Shown here: piece after piece, positions 10,672-23,000 of the stretch
How positions within the stretch are numbered: position 1 is the first letter of the stretch
Layout of the letters: every line of letters begins with the position of its first letter
Origin: Sthenelais limicola
Lineage: Eukaryota > Annelida > Polychaeta > Phyllodocida > Sigalionidae
Direction: 5' to 3'
Length of the DNA: 64,000 nucleotides
NCBI GenBank assembly: GCA_942159475.1
Contig: OW804096.1
Span: 107,854,194 to 107,918,193 of the forward strand
Made by a program: the position numbers and the translations under genes
The notes under the pieces: model-generated
What the model saw: only the letters and a program-made list of their open reading frames with translations
What the model was told of the DNA's origin: nothing
The model's database searches: none

Positions 10672-10675
10672 TGAG
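10672..10675. repeat. Right target-site duplication TGAG
   Basis: TGAG follows the right LTR end directly and matches 7,523-7,526 before the left LTR. Confidence 0.8.
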
Positions 10676-11005
10676 GAAGTATTTAGCTTGAATATAAAAA
10701 CCTGACTATTATTTGCAATGAATAGTGAAAAACTAAAAGTATCTCAAGTTTCCTGTAATTTGTCCCTGGTTGCCCAAATGGGCAGAAATAGGCATGATTT
10801 GCCCATGTGGAACTGACAACAATTGCTGCCAGTGCGGTTGAAAGGGCATGATCTGACCTTTGTGTTTGTTTTAGATTCCAGGCAACTGAAATGTGTTCCC
10901 AATGCCCTTGATGCGCTGTTTGAAAAGTTAATTTATAATCACTGAGCTGGCCAAGGAAATGATTTTCTAATGTAGAATTCCTGCATTTTAATTTAACTTT
11001 AACTT
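10676..11005. other. Short spacer, nothing recognised
   Basis: This stretch between the LTR element and the reverse-transcriptase relic has frames broken by stops. It may include 5' parts of the relic too decayed to identify. Confidence 0.4.
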
Positions 11006-11993
11006 TATGCAGATATTGTTGTATTGTTACGTAGGCTCGGAGAAGATGACGACAGTCAAAATATTCAGGGAGATGTGAACAAGTTTGATAGATGCACAAC
11101 AGTATATGGGTTAACAATTGAATTCCTATCCTATAGTTTCAAAAATTTGCAAATCTTCTACGGTTCTAGGATAAGAAAATCTTGGAACTTGGTTATTTTC
11201 AACCAAGGGGATTTAATTGAAGTTGTCGAAGATTTTAAATATCTTGGTTTCCACCTCGACAGTAGATTGTTCTTATCTACTTATAAATATACATAACACC
11301 TATATTCGTTCATTCGCTATGTTCTTTGGAGGAGACTGTGTAGAGTTAGGCACTTTTTTGACGACACAACTGCATTGTTGAATTATAAAACTTATATTAT
11401 CCCTGATATTAAGTTTGGGTCTATGTTGGTAAAATTGTCAACTCAACAAAACGTCAGTAGACTCCATCTAATACAAAACAATTGTTTGCGTACAATTTTT
11501 GTGTCCATCGTAGGGGGGGGGGGTAGTTCTTACTGTAGAATTTCCATTAAAGAACTGCAGATGAAGAACAAAATATTACCGCTCTTTTACAGGCACATAA
11601 TTCGTTTCTTTGGACTTTTCTGGTGTGATTACAAGAGTAGGCTAATGCTATTGCTCCCCAACACAATTTTATGAGGGATGTAATGAAGATCAGAATAGTT
11701 CAGTGGAAAAAGAAAAATTGAGGAAAAGCCTTTTCGGTAGGGTTAGAACAATTTGGAATATGTTGCCTCAGAAACTTAGATATGCTGATGATGCCTCTCT
11801 TTTTTCGACCTTTTCTGAATTATTTCATAGGCAGCGAGGAGTGTTCGAAATTGCAGGCTTTGAATTGCAAGGTCCAAACTCTGAATTCGTCGACGAAATC
11901 GAAAGGTCTACTTTTCTTCATTCTAACTTGTATGGCATAGAAGTAGTAGGGGCTCACCTACTACTCATAGACCTACATACTAACATTATTTGA
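11006..11993 (+). pseudogene. Broken reverse transcriptase 3' half of a non-LTR retrotransposon (Jockey/CR1/L2-like)
   Basis: This is the C-terminal half of a LINE ORF2, 5'-truncated and inactivated. At 11,006 it starts with YADI, a damaged YADD catalytic box, followed by GEDDDSQ, VNKFDRCTTVYGLTI and, after a gap, the landmark DFKYLGFHLDSRL. After a single in-frame stop (11,294-11,296) the same frame continues with the thumb-like region (LWRRLCRVRHFF, LNYKTYIIPDIKFGS, LHLIQNNCLRTI) to a stop at about 11,674, interrupted near 11,513 by a run of nine G. A frame change then leads to the usual closing segment, RTIWNMLPQKLR, from 11,703. Reverse transcriptases of this type copy element RNA at a nicked target. 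The order of blocks fits Jockey, CR1 or L2 clades; I cannot choose between them. The exact 3' end of the coding relic is uncertain after about 11,850. Confidence 0.75.
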
Positions 11994-13154
11994 TGCTTTT
12001 ATTATCTTCTTGATTCACTTTTCATGATGAAAAATTGGAAGTATTGTTTTACGATACTTGTGTTCTTGCCTTATATAAGAATACGTAATAGCTGATTCAT
12101 GTAGTAGTGGTAATGTTGTTATGAGTATTTTTTGTAAATATTTTTCTACCCTTATTAAGTGATCGACAGCTTCGACTGAGAATAATGTATCGTCACAATG
12201 TACAGACTGAATACAAATCTCTAAATGCAAAACAGGTATTTTCAGGTTTTAGTCTTTCCTATGACTTCATTATGGCACCATCTGCTAGCCAGCAGCCACT
12301 TTGGATAAGCCAGAAAGTCCTTTTCTCAAAATAAAGGGGCGGACTTTTGCTCAGCTAAACCACAATTACCAGCATTACTCATTCACTACCGTCAATGTAT
12401 TATACGCATTTGAAATTAAAATAGAGTGCGATGCGTTAAATGAGTTTAATTACCGCTGAATGATATGCCACTCCACCACCTGAATCACTGGAAATACTAG
12501 GAAAAGTCCACAAAATGGCTGTAAACTGTTTCTTTTGGTGTAGTAACGTATTCCCGCGGAAATGTTGTATATATACTATGTTTTGGCTCGTGACCTCATG
12601 GTAGACACATGACCATTACGGACAGGCTGCAGAAGGCGCACAATTTTAACACTCTAGGAGAAAAGCTGACAGGCTAAAGTTCATGCATTTGGTATAGATT
12701 ATGTGGTATCACATTAAAGCATACAATATGAAAATAAGTATTGATAAAGCAGGTATTATTTTGTAGGCACCTGAAGGGGAATAGAATGGTTACAATGGAA
12801 ACAAGGCAACAATTTACGGTTTGTTTCTGTCTGTCTTTTTGTTTCCATTTAGCTTTTCTGCAGAACTCGTACTTACAACACCATTAGATTTCACGATTTG
12901 TCATACCTTAGTATGTCTTGAGAAAGAAATATGTTTTTTTGCTGAAAGACTGATTTCATGAAAACAGGTCTTAATAACCCACATTAATTTTTACTCAAAA
13001 TAATTCATGTTAACATGATTATTTTGCACTAAAACATTCTCCCAAATTTGCTTTCACGCTAAGTTCTTACCAAACAAATCAAAATTATTAGTATAATTCT
13101 GTGTACTATGTGTAGACCCTGTCTGTATACTACTCGAACGGTGGACATGGTCTG
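11994..13154. other. Non-coding stretch between LINE coding relic and LINE-like 3' end
   Basis: No gene or clear repeat was recognised. It may be decayed 3' untranslated sequence of the upstream LINE or unrelated DNA that separates two elements. Confidence 0.4.
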
Positions 13155-13674
13155 TTGGTCCCACCCTCACTGTGTTATATTGTATTGCTGTCTTGTTCTA
13201 TTTTGGCCCTTATGTTGGTCTTCTCCGTATATGATGTTAGATCAGTACTTGTTTACTTAATTGTAACCTACGTCGCTATCTATTCTTTGTATGTATATAT
13301 TGTAACTCTTGGTAAATATTATTTGTATAGCGTCGCTCTTTATGTAATGGTACTTATTATATACCTAATTTCAGGAAAACCCTGACACCCTCTCACATCC
13401 CTTTGATTGGTAATATTTGTAAATGTTTTAATAGACCGTATTTTTACCTCATTTTCTCCATCTCATTATCATCATCATAATTTGTAATGTAAATGCTTGT
13501 GACATAATGTCTAACTCTATATTATCCTAGCCAGTTTGTTAAACATTTCTTCCGTCCACACCTCTATGTACTTTTTTTAAAGACAATATTCTCAGGGTAC
13601 AACGAAAATCACCTACGGGTGAGATTGCTGTAAACTTGATAACCTCCTGATAAAATAAATTTGTTAAAAAAAAA
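13155..13674 (+). mobile_element. LINE-like 3' untranslated end with terminal hairpin and A-tail
   Basis: The stretch is T-rich and contains a 76-codon hydrophobic frame with no homology I recognise; I treat that frame as spurious. It ends with a perfect 5-bp hairpin, TCACC-TACG-GGTGA (13,609-13,622), then AATAAA-like sequence and nine A at 13,666-13,674. A conserved terminal hairpin followed by a short tail is typical of CR1/L2-like LINE 3' ends, where reverse transcription starts. It may belong with the coding relic at 11,006-11,993, which lies in the same orientation, but the 1.2-kb gap leaves that open. The 5' limit is approximate. Confidence 0.45.
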
Positions 13675-13977
13675 GAATCATTTTGTGTGTGTCCTAAGAT
13701 TACTGGGGAAAAGCGTTATGAAGATTTGTCTTGTCTGTATATGGGATATTCGTAGAGCTATTGTAGAAATAAGAAACGGTAAAGAAAGAGTCTAGGGGCT
13801 AAGATTCTAAGATGTAGAATGGATATTGATTGTGATTAAGACAGTTGCATGGGTGCTTGGTCCATGCGGCAATTCGTCAGTGGAGGGATTCTAATTATGT
13901 ATGAGAGTGCTACCTGAGCTTTAACATGCTACCGTAATTACCGCAATAAATTCCTGGTCAATATCACTGTGCCAAAT
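13675..13977. other. Short spacer, nothing recognised
   Basis: About 300 bp separate the LINE-like A-tail from the dispersed repeat. No feature was recognised. Confidence 0.4.
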
Positions 13978-14184
13978 ATGAACATGTTACTAATTTAGAA
14001 TATTAAGTATAATAATAATGATTAATGTTAATTAATAGCCATAAAGTGGTTACATCCTGTTACGTCATTATTCCGTATTGTATTGTATTGTAAAACGTTT
14101 ATTTACGACCGTAGTCTCATTAAGGGGGCACTTCTTCAACGGCGGGAGGTTTGCCAGCCCTCTTTCCGTAACATGATGTAACAC
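13978..14184 (+). repeat. Dispersed repeat, copy A (interrupted)
   Basis: The sequence from ATGAAC at 13,978 resembles 50,611-50,731, sharing GCCATAAAGTGGTTAC, TTACGTCATTATT and ACATGATGTAACAC in the same order. Copy A is interrupted by the retroposon at 14,071-14,170; copy B is not. The two diverge beyond these limits. The family was not recognised; it is probably an old interspersed element fragment. Confidence 0.65.
14071..14170 (-). mobile_element. 5'-truncated retroposon with 7-bp target duplication
   Basis: An insert of 86 bp (14,078-14,163) is flanked by direct repeats TTCCGTA at 14,071-14,077 and 14,164-14,170. Read on the minus strand it ends in AATAAACGTTTTACAATAC with repeated ACAAT units, the kind of short-repeat tail made by LINE-type target-primed reverse transcription. 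Copy B of the host repeat, at about 50,708-50,716, has the corresponding sequence once and no insert. The source LINE or SINE is unknown, since only its last 86 bp are present. Confidence 0.7.
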
Positions 14185-14224
14185 AAGATTGCTATTTCAG
14201 AAAACACCTGTGGGGTGGGGGGAT

Positions 14225-14315
14225 CTGTTATCATGGCAACTGTTATCATGGCAACAAAAAATCTAAATTTTCAGTTTTAAGTGTTATGGTTTGCATTTGG
14301 TTGCCATGGTAACAG
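14225..14315. repeat. Tandem 16-mer with an inverted third copy
   Basis: CTGTTATCATGGCAAC occurs at 14,225-14,240 and, overlapping by one base, at 14,240-14,255. GTTGCCATGGTAACAG at 14,300-14,315 is its reverse complement with one mismatch. This can form a 16-bp stem with a loop of 44 bases. It may be an end of a small foldback element or a structured regulatory site. Confidence 0.65.
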
Positions 14316-17300
14316 CCTAATAAAATGTGGTAAAACTAACCAAAGTTAGCAGGTGAATCATTAGAGCATTTAAGGAGAGGACTCGCAATAAACAGGAAAA
14401 TTCTAAAATTCGATACTGGCCCGGGGTTACCTATTCCATACTTTCTGTATGATGGTATTTCGGTAAACCTTGCAAAGGCTCTCAAACCTAGTTAGAATAT
14501 GTACGAAGTTTCCAAGGTAATATTATGGAATAGCTGAAGTTTGACATCAGAATGTTCCAAATGATAAGACAAAGACACTAGAATAATCTTAGAAATTTGT
14601 AACCTAGTCATGTGTCTCCTGAAGACTTGATTAAGTTTTGCTTAGAAGTGCATGACCTCTGTATCGATTAGTTACAACAAACACACATATTCATCTTCTT
14701 ATATTCATTGTTAATTTTCCTTTATGTTTCTTGTGTTTCGTCCTGTAGGGCCAAGTCCATACCTTGGTCCTGAGCCTGTAAAGGGTGACATTCTGGATTT
14801 CTGTGATGTTGATGTTGCCAGGGATTTGGTGTATTTCTTCAGGCTTTTCTTCACCGGTCCTTATATTATTACAACTTGAACCGTGCTAACATCTTTAATA
14901 GCAGACGATTTTTGCGCTTGGATCGAACTTAGCGAGTGTGAGTAGAGCAGCAGAAAATATAACTATTTCAAGTTGATTGATTGAGAAAATTTGAAAACAA
15001 AATTTCCGCCATAAACATATATGTCGCAGGAAAATCAAATCATAGATGAGCTGGTGTTAAGTGAAAATAAAAATTAAATAATCCTGAGATCAATGTACAC
15101 CGATGCCTGACCCTATGTATACGAGTACTGAGCAAGCACGGGAAATTTAGTTTGACCATGAAAGTAGTTCCAGCAAGCAGAAGGTGCTTTGATTTAGTAT
15201 TCATATGCTTCCGCTGTCAAGCCCGGTACCAAAAATAAACAACACAAATTCACCACATGAAATGAAAGAACGGGACACCAGTTATGCATGGCCACATTAT
15301 AAATGTTTCATAGTGAATATTTTTCATAAAAATTCCGTTTCGACATGAAAACACAGCTTTAAACCTCCCTTTCATTGTATAGTCACGAAACCTACTTCAG
15401 AATCTGCAGGAGCCTCACCAGTCCCAAGCACCGCCATATTGGATTACCGAATTTGATGGTGAAAGAGCTCTGTATTTGTATGTTTTGATCTATTAATAAT
15501 TACCGCAGTCTTGATTTTGTGTTTAGAACTGTTTTCGTGTTTCAAATAATTTTCGTATTATTCACTTTACTTAGAAGCCGGTCTTTATTGCCAACTTTAT
15601 GATTATTATTAAAGGTGTTAGTAAACTATCATTATGTATTTAATATCATTCCCAGTTTTCATTCATTCCCATGCACCCCTTACTCACCTTTGACATTGTC
15701 CATAGCAGTGGCTTGAAATTGAAGCCCACTTTACTGCATACGTAGAGAGTTCATCTTCGGCCAGCTGAACCCCTGCAAAGAGCACATAAATGGCAAATGG
15801 TTGAAGCTACAGGCAGGCACGTACAAGTCATTCCACTCCGCTTGTCAAAACCTGGCCCCTTAATTGCCTTTATCGACATCCTACCTCTTCTGTTAGATCA
15901 TATTATTTCACTTGTTGTTGAGCCTAACATGAAGTGACAGGGCCGACAAACCAGGATGCTGGCTGCAATGTAGCAGGGTAAAAGATCTCAAGAAGGGATG
16001 AACCGTTGTAGGGAGAAAGCCTGCCATCATTAAGCCTTAGGGTATGGTGTATCCCCATGGATGTAATTTAAGAGTGACAAGTCTTCAGCCTTGAGAGAGA
16101 TTAAGAAATGACATGATAGCACATCCTCAGGATAAGTAAGACCCATGAAGACTAATAAAAGTCATTTTTCACACTAGCTGAGCTAAAATAAATTCTTACT
16201 GGTTTTCCGAATAGGAAATTGCAGTACATTGCAGTTGCCTTTCAAACGATTTTTTAGTGCGGCCGGTGGGATGAAACGTGAAGGCTAAAACGCGTGAGTT
16301 GCAGAAAGGTTAAATTATAGTAACACCTGTACTTGACAAAGACTTTATACCCGTCGCTAGGTCTTGTATATATAGACGGTAGGCAAGTTGACTCAGTTGG
16401 ATTCCCCGCCCGTTTGTTAAACTCTAACTTCGAGTTTTAAGTCTGTCCTTCCGAGGAAACCAAGAATGGGGCTGGATGGGTGGGAAGGTGCATGTCCAGA
16501 TATCCGTAGCTATTTCAGTAGTTTTTTGAATAGTGATATCGACTTTCAGAGGACATATCCAAACATTAGAAAACTTTAATATAGCATGCAATCCACACAA
16601 AGAAACACCATATTAAAAACAAACGAGTTTATGTACATTTTTTCAGGTAGACTTAGATATTGAAATTTGTTGATAGCTTCCCGACGGATATAAAATACAA
16701 CGGTGGTGATAATGCAACGTTCAGCTTGTTTGGAACTGAATGTTGCAGTGGTCACGTCGTTTTTATGCATGTCATGTTTACATAGATCAAGACTTGGCTA
16801 CATGGTTGTGCATGGAGTTGATATGATTATGCCTCTTTGTACATTCAATTAACTAGAAACATTTGCATGTCCTCTGACAGATAATAATTCCCTTTTCATA
16901 TTCATAAGGATAGACCAGATAGTATGCATTTCGTCTTCGGAGAAATAATCAATAGGGCCAAATGGCCAAATGTCAGGATATTTGGTATTTATTGAATCAG
17001 ATAAATCAAACGAATGATTAATTCTGACATTTGATAGGAATGATGTCTTTCCCGACCGCTAGCCATACAATCATATGATCGGATAGATAGAAAGAACAAG
17101 AATATATCCATATATAGAGGACAAAATACTACTCATACTAGCGTTCTTACTCATAAGAGAAGATTCAATTACCACACCCATTTAATGAACAAACTATCGG
17201 GGAAAGGGTGCTGTTTCTCACCATGATTAATATCTTCATCTAAAAAACAGAGTTATTTTAGGTTTTTCGTGTGTCGTCTTGTCCTTCGTTTGGTTCACCA

Positions 17301-20071
17301 TTTGTCCGTTCCATTTATGTTCAACCAACCTCATGATAGTTTATTTGCAGTAAATTCTATCGCCTGATTAAAAGGCTGGTTATGGTGGAGGATATTGATT
17401 ACGATAAAAGAATATTTGAGTGTGTCATTATTGTACTAATTCATTAAATTTGCCGCAGCATCAAGCTCCATTTTTATTTGTGACCAAAGGATGGATGAAT
17501 GAAAAGAATAAAAAAAACACTAACGGTTGTCACGCTGGTAACAAGTGACCCTGCCAAAATCTGATATGAAAACTGGCAGATACTTTTATGATGGGGAATG
17601 GTTGTAACCTGAAGCATTTGCCTAAAATACTTGCATATTTGTATGCCGCACTTCCGAGGCTTCTTCCCTTTGATGACAAGTGCTGCTTTTGCGTGATGCC
17701 AACGGGAGAAGCCCCATCATGTCTTCCGCGGCGACACATTTATGAATTTTCCTACCACAAGGCCATTAAAAGCTTGTATTCTACGTAAAATAACCAAGAT
17801 CAAAAATTAAAACTACTTTCTATCTGGAGTTCCTTGGCTCAATATTGTTGGCATGTGTCCCATTTCCTCCGTTATGAACGAAAGTTTTATTTTGATAACA
17901 AGAAGACTACTCTTTAGAAACAAATGTTATCTAGCTTTTCTTTAAGCAAACCTTCAGCTCTCCTCTTCACCCGAATCAGTTTTCTCGAATCACCTTTCTT
18001 CTATTTGACCCAGTAAAATGCAACATGAGCTCTAATATAGACACAGGGCGTTGCCCTCATATAACTGGTATAGAATGTCTTTTTCTTGCATTCCTTGCAT
18101 GTCTATCTTCTTCACGATAGCCACAAATGCTCGCATGTGACATATACCTGTGGGTGTGGGTGAGAAAGTGAGCGATCATATGACATAAGTAGAAAAACAT
18201 TGCGAAAATAAACTGCCACGCCTCTTCCCACAATTGTACGAGTGACAAATTTCTCAACTAGTTATTCTAGGATCAGGTATTTAAATATCCCTGAAGACAT
18301 ATCATGGGAACTAGTCAGGAAAGGGTTTATTTGTAATGGGGTCCCATGAACGATGGATGCTGAATGTTACCCTTTGTATACTACGCGTCGAAGCAAGGGG
18401 AGACCTTTGTTAAACTGCCGTTAATGTACAGTGCGGCCAATTATTTGTGATTGTAGACGAGAAACTCATTCAGGGATGCTCGCGGTAATTTCCTTCAAAG
18501 AAGACATAACACCGAACATCTAAACTCCCTCTGTTCATCGAGGGGTGCTTTCAAAGTTAAAACTTAAGGGCTAATCAATATAAATACTTGACGATGGGGA
18601 ATTTGACGGCAAGATGCTTTTCCAACTAAGCTCTTAACTTCATAGACCGCCAGACCCCGTGGTAGGAGGACTCAACCCTTTCACATCCAAACCTCCCGAG
18701 CACAGTGTGGCCCAACCTGCAATATTCAACATCAATATGAAGCGAAGGCCGGCCTGGTAATGGACTAAAATGGCTAGCTAGCAAACCGATGGACCACTGG
18801 TCAAGGGTGACGGTCTGTCCAACGGAGGCTAAACGCCTGATATATGGTTGATTGACAGACGGAAAAAGCAGCTTCGCTCTGGGCCAGACTCAGAGTAGAT
18901 GCATGTATAATCTTCTCATCCACCGTATAAATAGGTTACTACACATAGCCATCAGTATGAAGGATTATTTGGATAGTCTCGACAAAGAAGGAGATGAGAT
19001 CAACCCTTATTCCTAATTCATCCTCTCCTCTAATTAAGCGCTTGATTATACACCACGCTTTGTTATGACAGCAGATTGACAATGCTTATATATACTAGGC
19101 ACCAGCAGAAAAGGTGAACATTTCTTCCACAATCCTTAATTCTAATTCAAAGTCATGGGGAAATAATCCAGATAACAACAGTATATACATTTTGATAATA
19201 TTCCCAAATCCGAAAACCCTCTTAAATGTGTCGAAGTAAGCCATATTCTAATTTATATTTATATTTCTGGGAATATTACTTATACCACAAAACTGTTATC
19301 CTATATTTCTCCAGAAAAAATAAAAGATTAATGACACTTGATTCAACAAGAATGACGTTACAGGTCAACTGCTCAGGTTAGATAATTGTGGGATACAGGT
19401 CTAGATAAATGGTGCAACAGATTGATTCCATTGAATAATGGGATAAGGTATATTACCCTATTGCAAACAGAAGACCGACGTGCAATTGATACATACCTAT
19501 CTGTACCAAACTATAGAACGCAACCTATATGATATGTTCTCTCATTAAGGTATCCCTGGGTGAATTGGCAACAAAACCATAATGATATACTCCTGTGGAT
19601 AATGAACTATGGCAGAAATAAAAGTGTCAGATCCAATTGCACAGTGTAGAGTGTTTTACTGCTGCCTGTCTCCATAATAAGCACTGTATTCACTGACATT
19701 GGTATTCATTTCCTCTCTTGAGATGCGAGGAACTGAGGTAGAACCCATTTTTGCAGGTCTATCTGGGAGGGAGTAAGCATTTATCATAACAGGTTGTCCA
19801 TCGTGGCTGGCTTATTAAATGGACACCTCCATCCACGTAGGTTTAAGTGTTTTGTCCATCTCGCGTCGATCCCACATGGTCCTAAAGCTTGCAATCTGTA
19901 GACATAATGTTTTCGCCCATTATGCAAAGTGGATGCAGCCTTTTGTTTCTGAAGTCCACTCAGATGATACCAATTACGTTCATTCACACAGATATATAGT
20001 ATTCGATATCATTGCATGCTTTCTTCAAAGCAGCACCACCATAGTATGCAGCCAAGACAATGTCAAAAGAG

Positions 20072-20099
20072 GGAGGGGGGGGGGGGGAAGGGGGGGGGG
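20072..20099 (+). repeat. Poly-G runs
   Basis: Two runs of ten or more G, separated by AA, form a G-rich block with strong quadruplex potential on the plus strand. The glycine-rich frame across it is an artefact of the homopolymer. Run lengths may be affected by sequencing error. Confidence 0.75.
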
Positions 20100-23000
20100 C
20101 GAAAGTTTCGAAAGCATGAACTGTGTCTCTTCATTCACTGTCACATAACTTGCTTGTGAAAGAACTGCCTGTTTTTCATAGGACAACAAGTTAAACATAT
20201 ACTTGAAACACCCATACCTTCCACGTCCACCAATTGAGTATTCTAGGCAGAGGTTGTTCTGTCAGCTCAGTTATTTCTGTAACTGACAAACCGCCACGCA
20301 TTCATAAGGAAGAAATAAGTAGAGTTTCGCCCTCCAGGTAGCATTTACTCAATGTCGTTGGGAAACAAACAGGTAGATGTTATCTTTGTCAACCTGCCCT
20401 CCACAGCTTGACCTACCAGCCATTAATCTAGAAGGTATGAATATGACGTATTGATATGCACTCGCTTATATTGTACATTTATTAATGGGGAACATTTTTA
20501 AGAAATATTTCCAGAATAGAGTGTTCTGAATTACTGGGTAAGGTCGGAAATGCTCTCTCAAACATGATGTATGTCCTTTTACCTGCAACATGATTGTGGA
20601 AGAATTCTGCGTTGTAATGCCTTCTGACAGGCCATCCCAGTGAGCCTGGGTGCAGGTGTTTCCCAAGCCCTGATTACCCTATCGTCTTCAAGGGGGACCC
20701 AGTCCAAACCACCTACTGGTTGGCAAAGGCCAGCCTTTACTATCCCCAAATCCCTAACTCAAGATTTACACTTACACATCCGCTCTACTTGCCTATATCT
20801 TTCACTACAGCCATAAAATACTATTCTTACAATTGGGTAACTGGCATTCAGGGCATGTCTTTATATGTAGTGCAATGGGAGCTTTGGCAGGTTCCGTTAC
20901 GATACATGAATGAAAATTGAGTTTCTGAATAATCCCAAATATGGGCAAGTCTGGGTGTGAACTGTATGAAATGTTTTTATATATATGGTTTCAGGTTATA
21001 CACCAGTCACAGGATATACACAGATCCATGTACATAAGATTATGTGAGAATAGCTTGTCATGTACTTATATATTCCTCTGAAAAAAGGAATGGACAGTAT
21101 GGAAACTATTGCGTGTAGCCTGACTTTCTTTCAGAGAAACACTGACCTGATAACACATGGCTGCTTAAACATTGATGAAACAAACTGTAGACAGTCCTGA
21201 CCTGGCAGTTAAGTGATGTGCTTAGGGTCTCCGACACTCGACTAAAGCCATTTATGGTGCATCCTGCAAAAGCACAGCTAAAAAGAATGGTATCTTGCAT
21301 GCTGGGGGAAAACACTATTCAATGATCAGTGTGAAGGCCACTCCATACCTGCTTTTCTAGACACCAATAAAAGAGAACGTTTATCGCCTAGGAACTTGGC
21401 CTATGTATGAAAATGCCGTTTGCTGTTCCGCAACATGTCATGGCAATATACAATGCAAACGCGATTGGAAGGCTGTTTGTCAACGGGACTATGTTAATAG
21501 AGGTTTCGAAAACCTACTCTGTCATGAAATATTCATGCAATTTATTTGACAGATTTCATATTATTTCAATTATTGTCTCTATTCACAGATGAATCAAGGC
21601 GTGAATGTACTCAAGTTAAATGACTACTAAAAGTAGTGGTTGTTTGTTGCGGTCATCAATATTAATCTATTTCTATTGTTACCCAGAGGCAAAATGTCCC
21701 TATCAACCGTGTTGCTTTTGTTGTTTGTACTTTGGAATGAACGACGTTGTCATTCATGAACAAGCAGCATGTGGGAAAGTCTTGTACAGAGAAAAAGATC
21801 TTGTGGAACATGCAGCTGCTCAAACGCGTTAAAATACTTCGCATTTAATGCATCACTTTAAAAGGCATCCGATCTGCTCTCATTTATTAATGCAGCACAC
21901 TTCAAAAATTGCCTTAATCATTGCATTATGCTTGATTGTGATACGGAAACTGAGATAACTTAAATCAGTCTAGGAACAAATACAATTGAATCCCTATACC
22001 ATGGAACTTTTTCCTTCAAAGCAATTATTCGAAAATGACTACTGAATCGGAGGGAAAACGAATTAATTTGAGAGAACATGTCGCTTGATATTATTTAATC
22101 ATGAAGACTTTCAGATCATCTGTATATTTCCCTGTTCCTCAAGTTTTATCTCTCCTATATAGAAATGCTGTATAAAGCTTGCCTTGCCTACATATTTACA
22201 TAAACGGAAAACATTTTGCTCCCTTCTCTATTGTAGTCTTCGCCCAACCTTTGTCTCCTAGATCGATGACGCCTATGCAGGGCGTTCTACTTGGGAATAT
22301 GACAAACGCATTCCGCCTGGCAATAATGACCGGATTCCTCTTGAAACAGGAATATAATTGCTTACACATTTTGCAGTGGATCGGCGTTCGACGGCTTTGG
22401 AGCTTTGAATTTAATATCTTGACATCAAACGCAGAGAAAATTGTTCCTTGCGTATTAAACGCCTTCAGGTTGAGGCGCTCCAAAGAAGTAGATGGAACTT
22501 GCGGAAATACATCAATATGTACTTCATTAGAATAGAGAAGAGTTGCACATGGCTAAGTAACGTGATACATAGACTCTATACTCATTGATTGGGTCTTTAG
22601 TTTTTAAACGAGTTTCCTATCCACTGCTTTGTCCCATTGAACATTTATATTATTTGGAATATAGTTTCTTTTTTGTCTCCATAGCAAATACCACCTCTCT
22701 TGCCTACCCAAATTCGGACCAATCTGAATACATTCACTCCATATAATATTTGACTCTTGGATCGAGTGGGTTTATATAGATCTGACTCAGTAACTGAAGT
22801 AGCGTGGTGCACTTGATCTCTGATGCCGCCCAATATACATAAACTACTTTTGAAAGAGATCTGAACCTTTAACGAAGTTTTGTATTGTACCTTTTAACAA
22901 AAATGTTTCCGCCTTTTGAGGACGAAAGGACGAAATCAGAAATGGTAAAATAACCGGCGGGTCTCTCTCCTCTGCTTTAGTATTTGTTTGGTACGTGCCA

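Larger units (their letters stand above)
7523..10675 (+). mobile_element. Young Ty3/gypsy-type LTR retrotransposon, deleted and internally inverted
   Basis: The element is bounded by two LTRs of about 420 bp that look identical throughout, and by the 4-bp duplication TGAG (7,523-7,526 and 10,672-10,675). LTR ends are TGTGGTG and CACTACA, a 6/7 inverted repeat of TG...CA type. Inside come a primer site matching tRNA-His, a gag-position ORF on the plus strand, 181 bp of unassigned DNA, and a block (8,787-10,251) in reverse orientation carrying integrase and the polypurine tract. Protease, reverse transcriptase and RNase H are missing, so the copy is non-autonomous. Identical LTRs imply recent insertion or gene conversion. 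Assignment to gypsy rather than BEL or copia rests on the integrase type and on integrase being the last pol domain before the polypurine tract. Confidence 0.93.

Noticed and set aside
11774..11800. YADDASLF in the third part of the LINE relic, which looks like the reverse-transcriptase catalytic box
   Set aside because: It lies after the thumb region, in the closing segment where LINE proteins normally read WNSLP..LR.A.SL; the true catalytic position is YADI at 11,006. The match is coincidental.
13155..13385. 76-codon hydrophobic ORF resembling a small membrane protein
   Set aside because: T-rich sequence gives hydrophobic codons by default, and it sits in a LINE-like 3' untranslated region.
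18597..18650. AGCTTAGTTGG on the minus strand, one base from a tRNA A box
   Set aside because: The B-box position is poor and the spacing too short; no cloverleaf can be drawn.
19819..20148. 109-codon ORF with a glycine-rich stretch
   Set aside because: The glycines come from poly-G runs; the rest has no recognisable domain.
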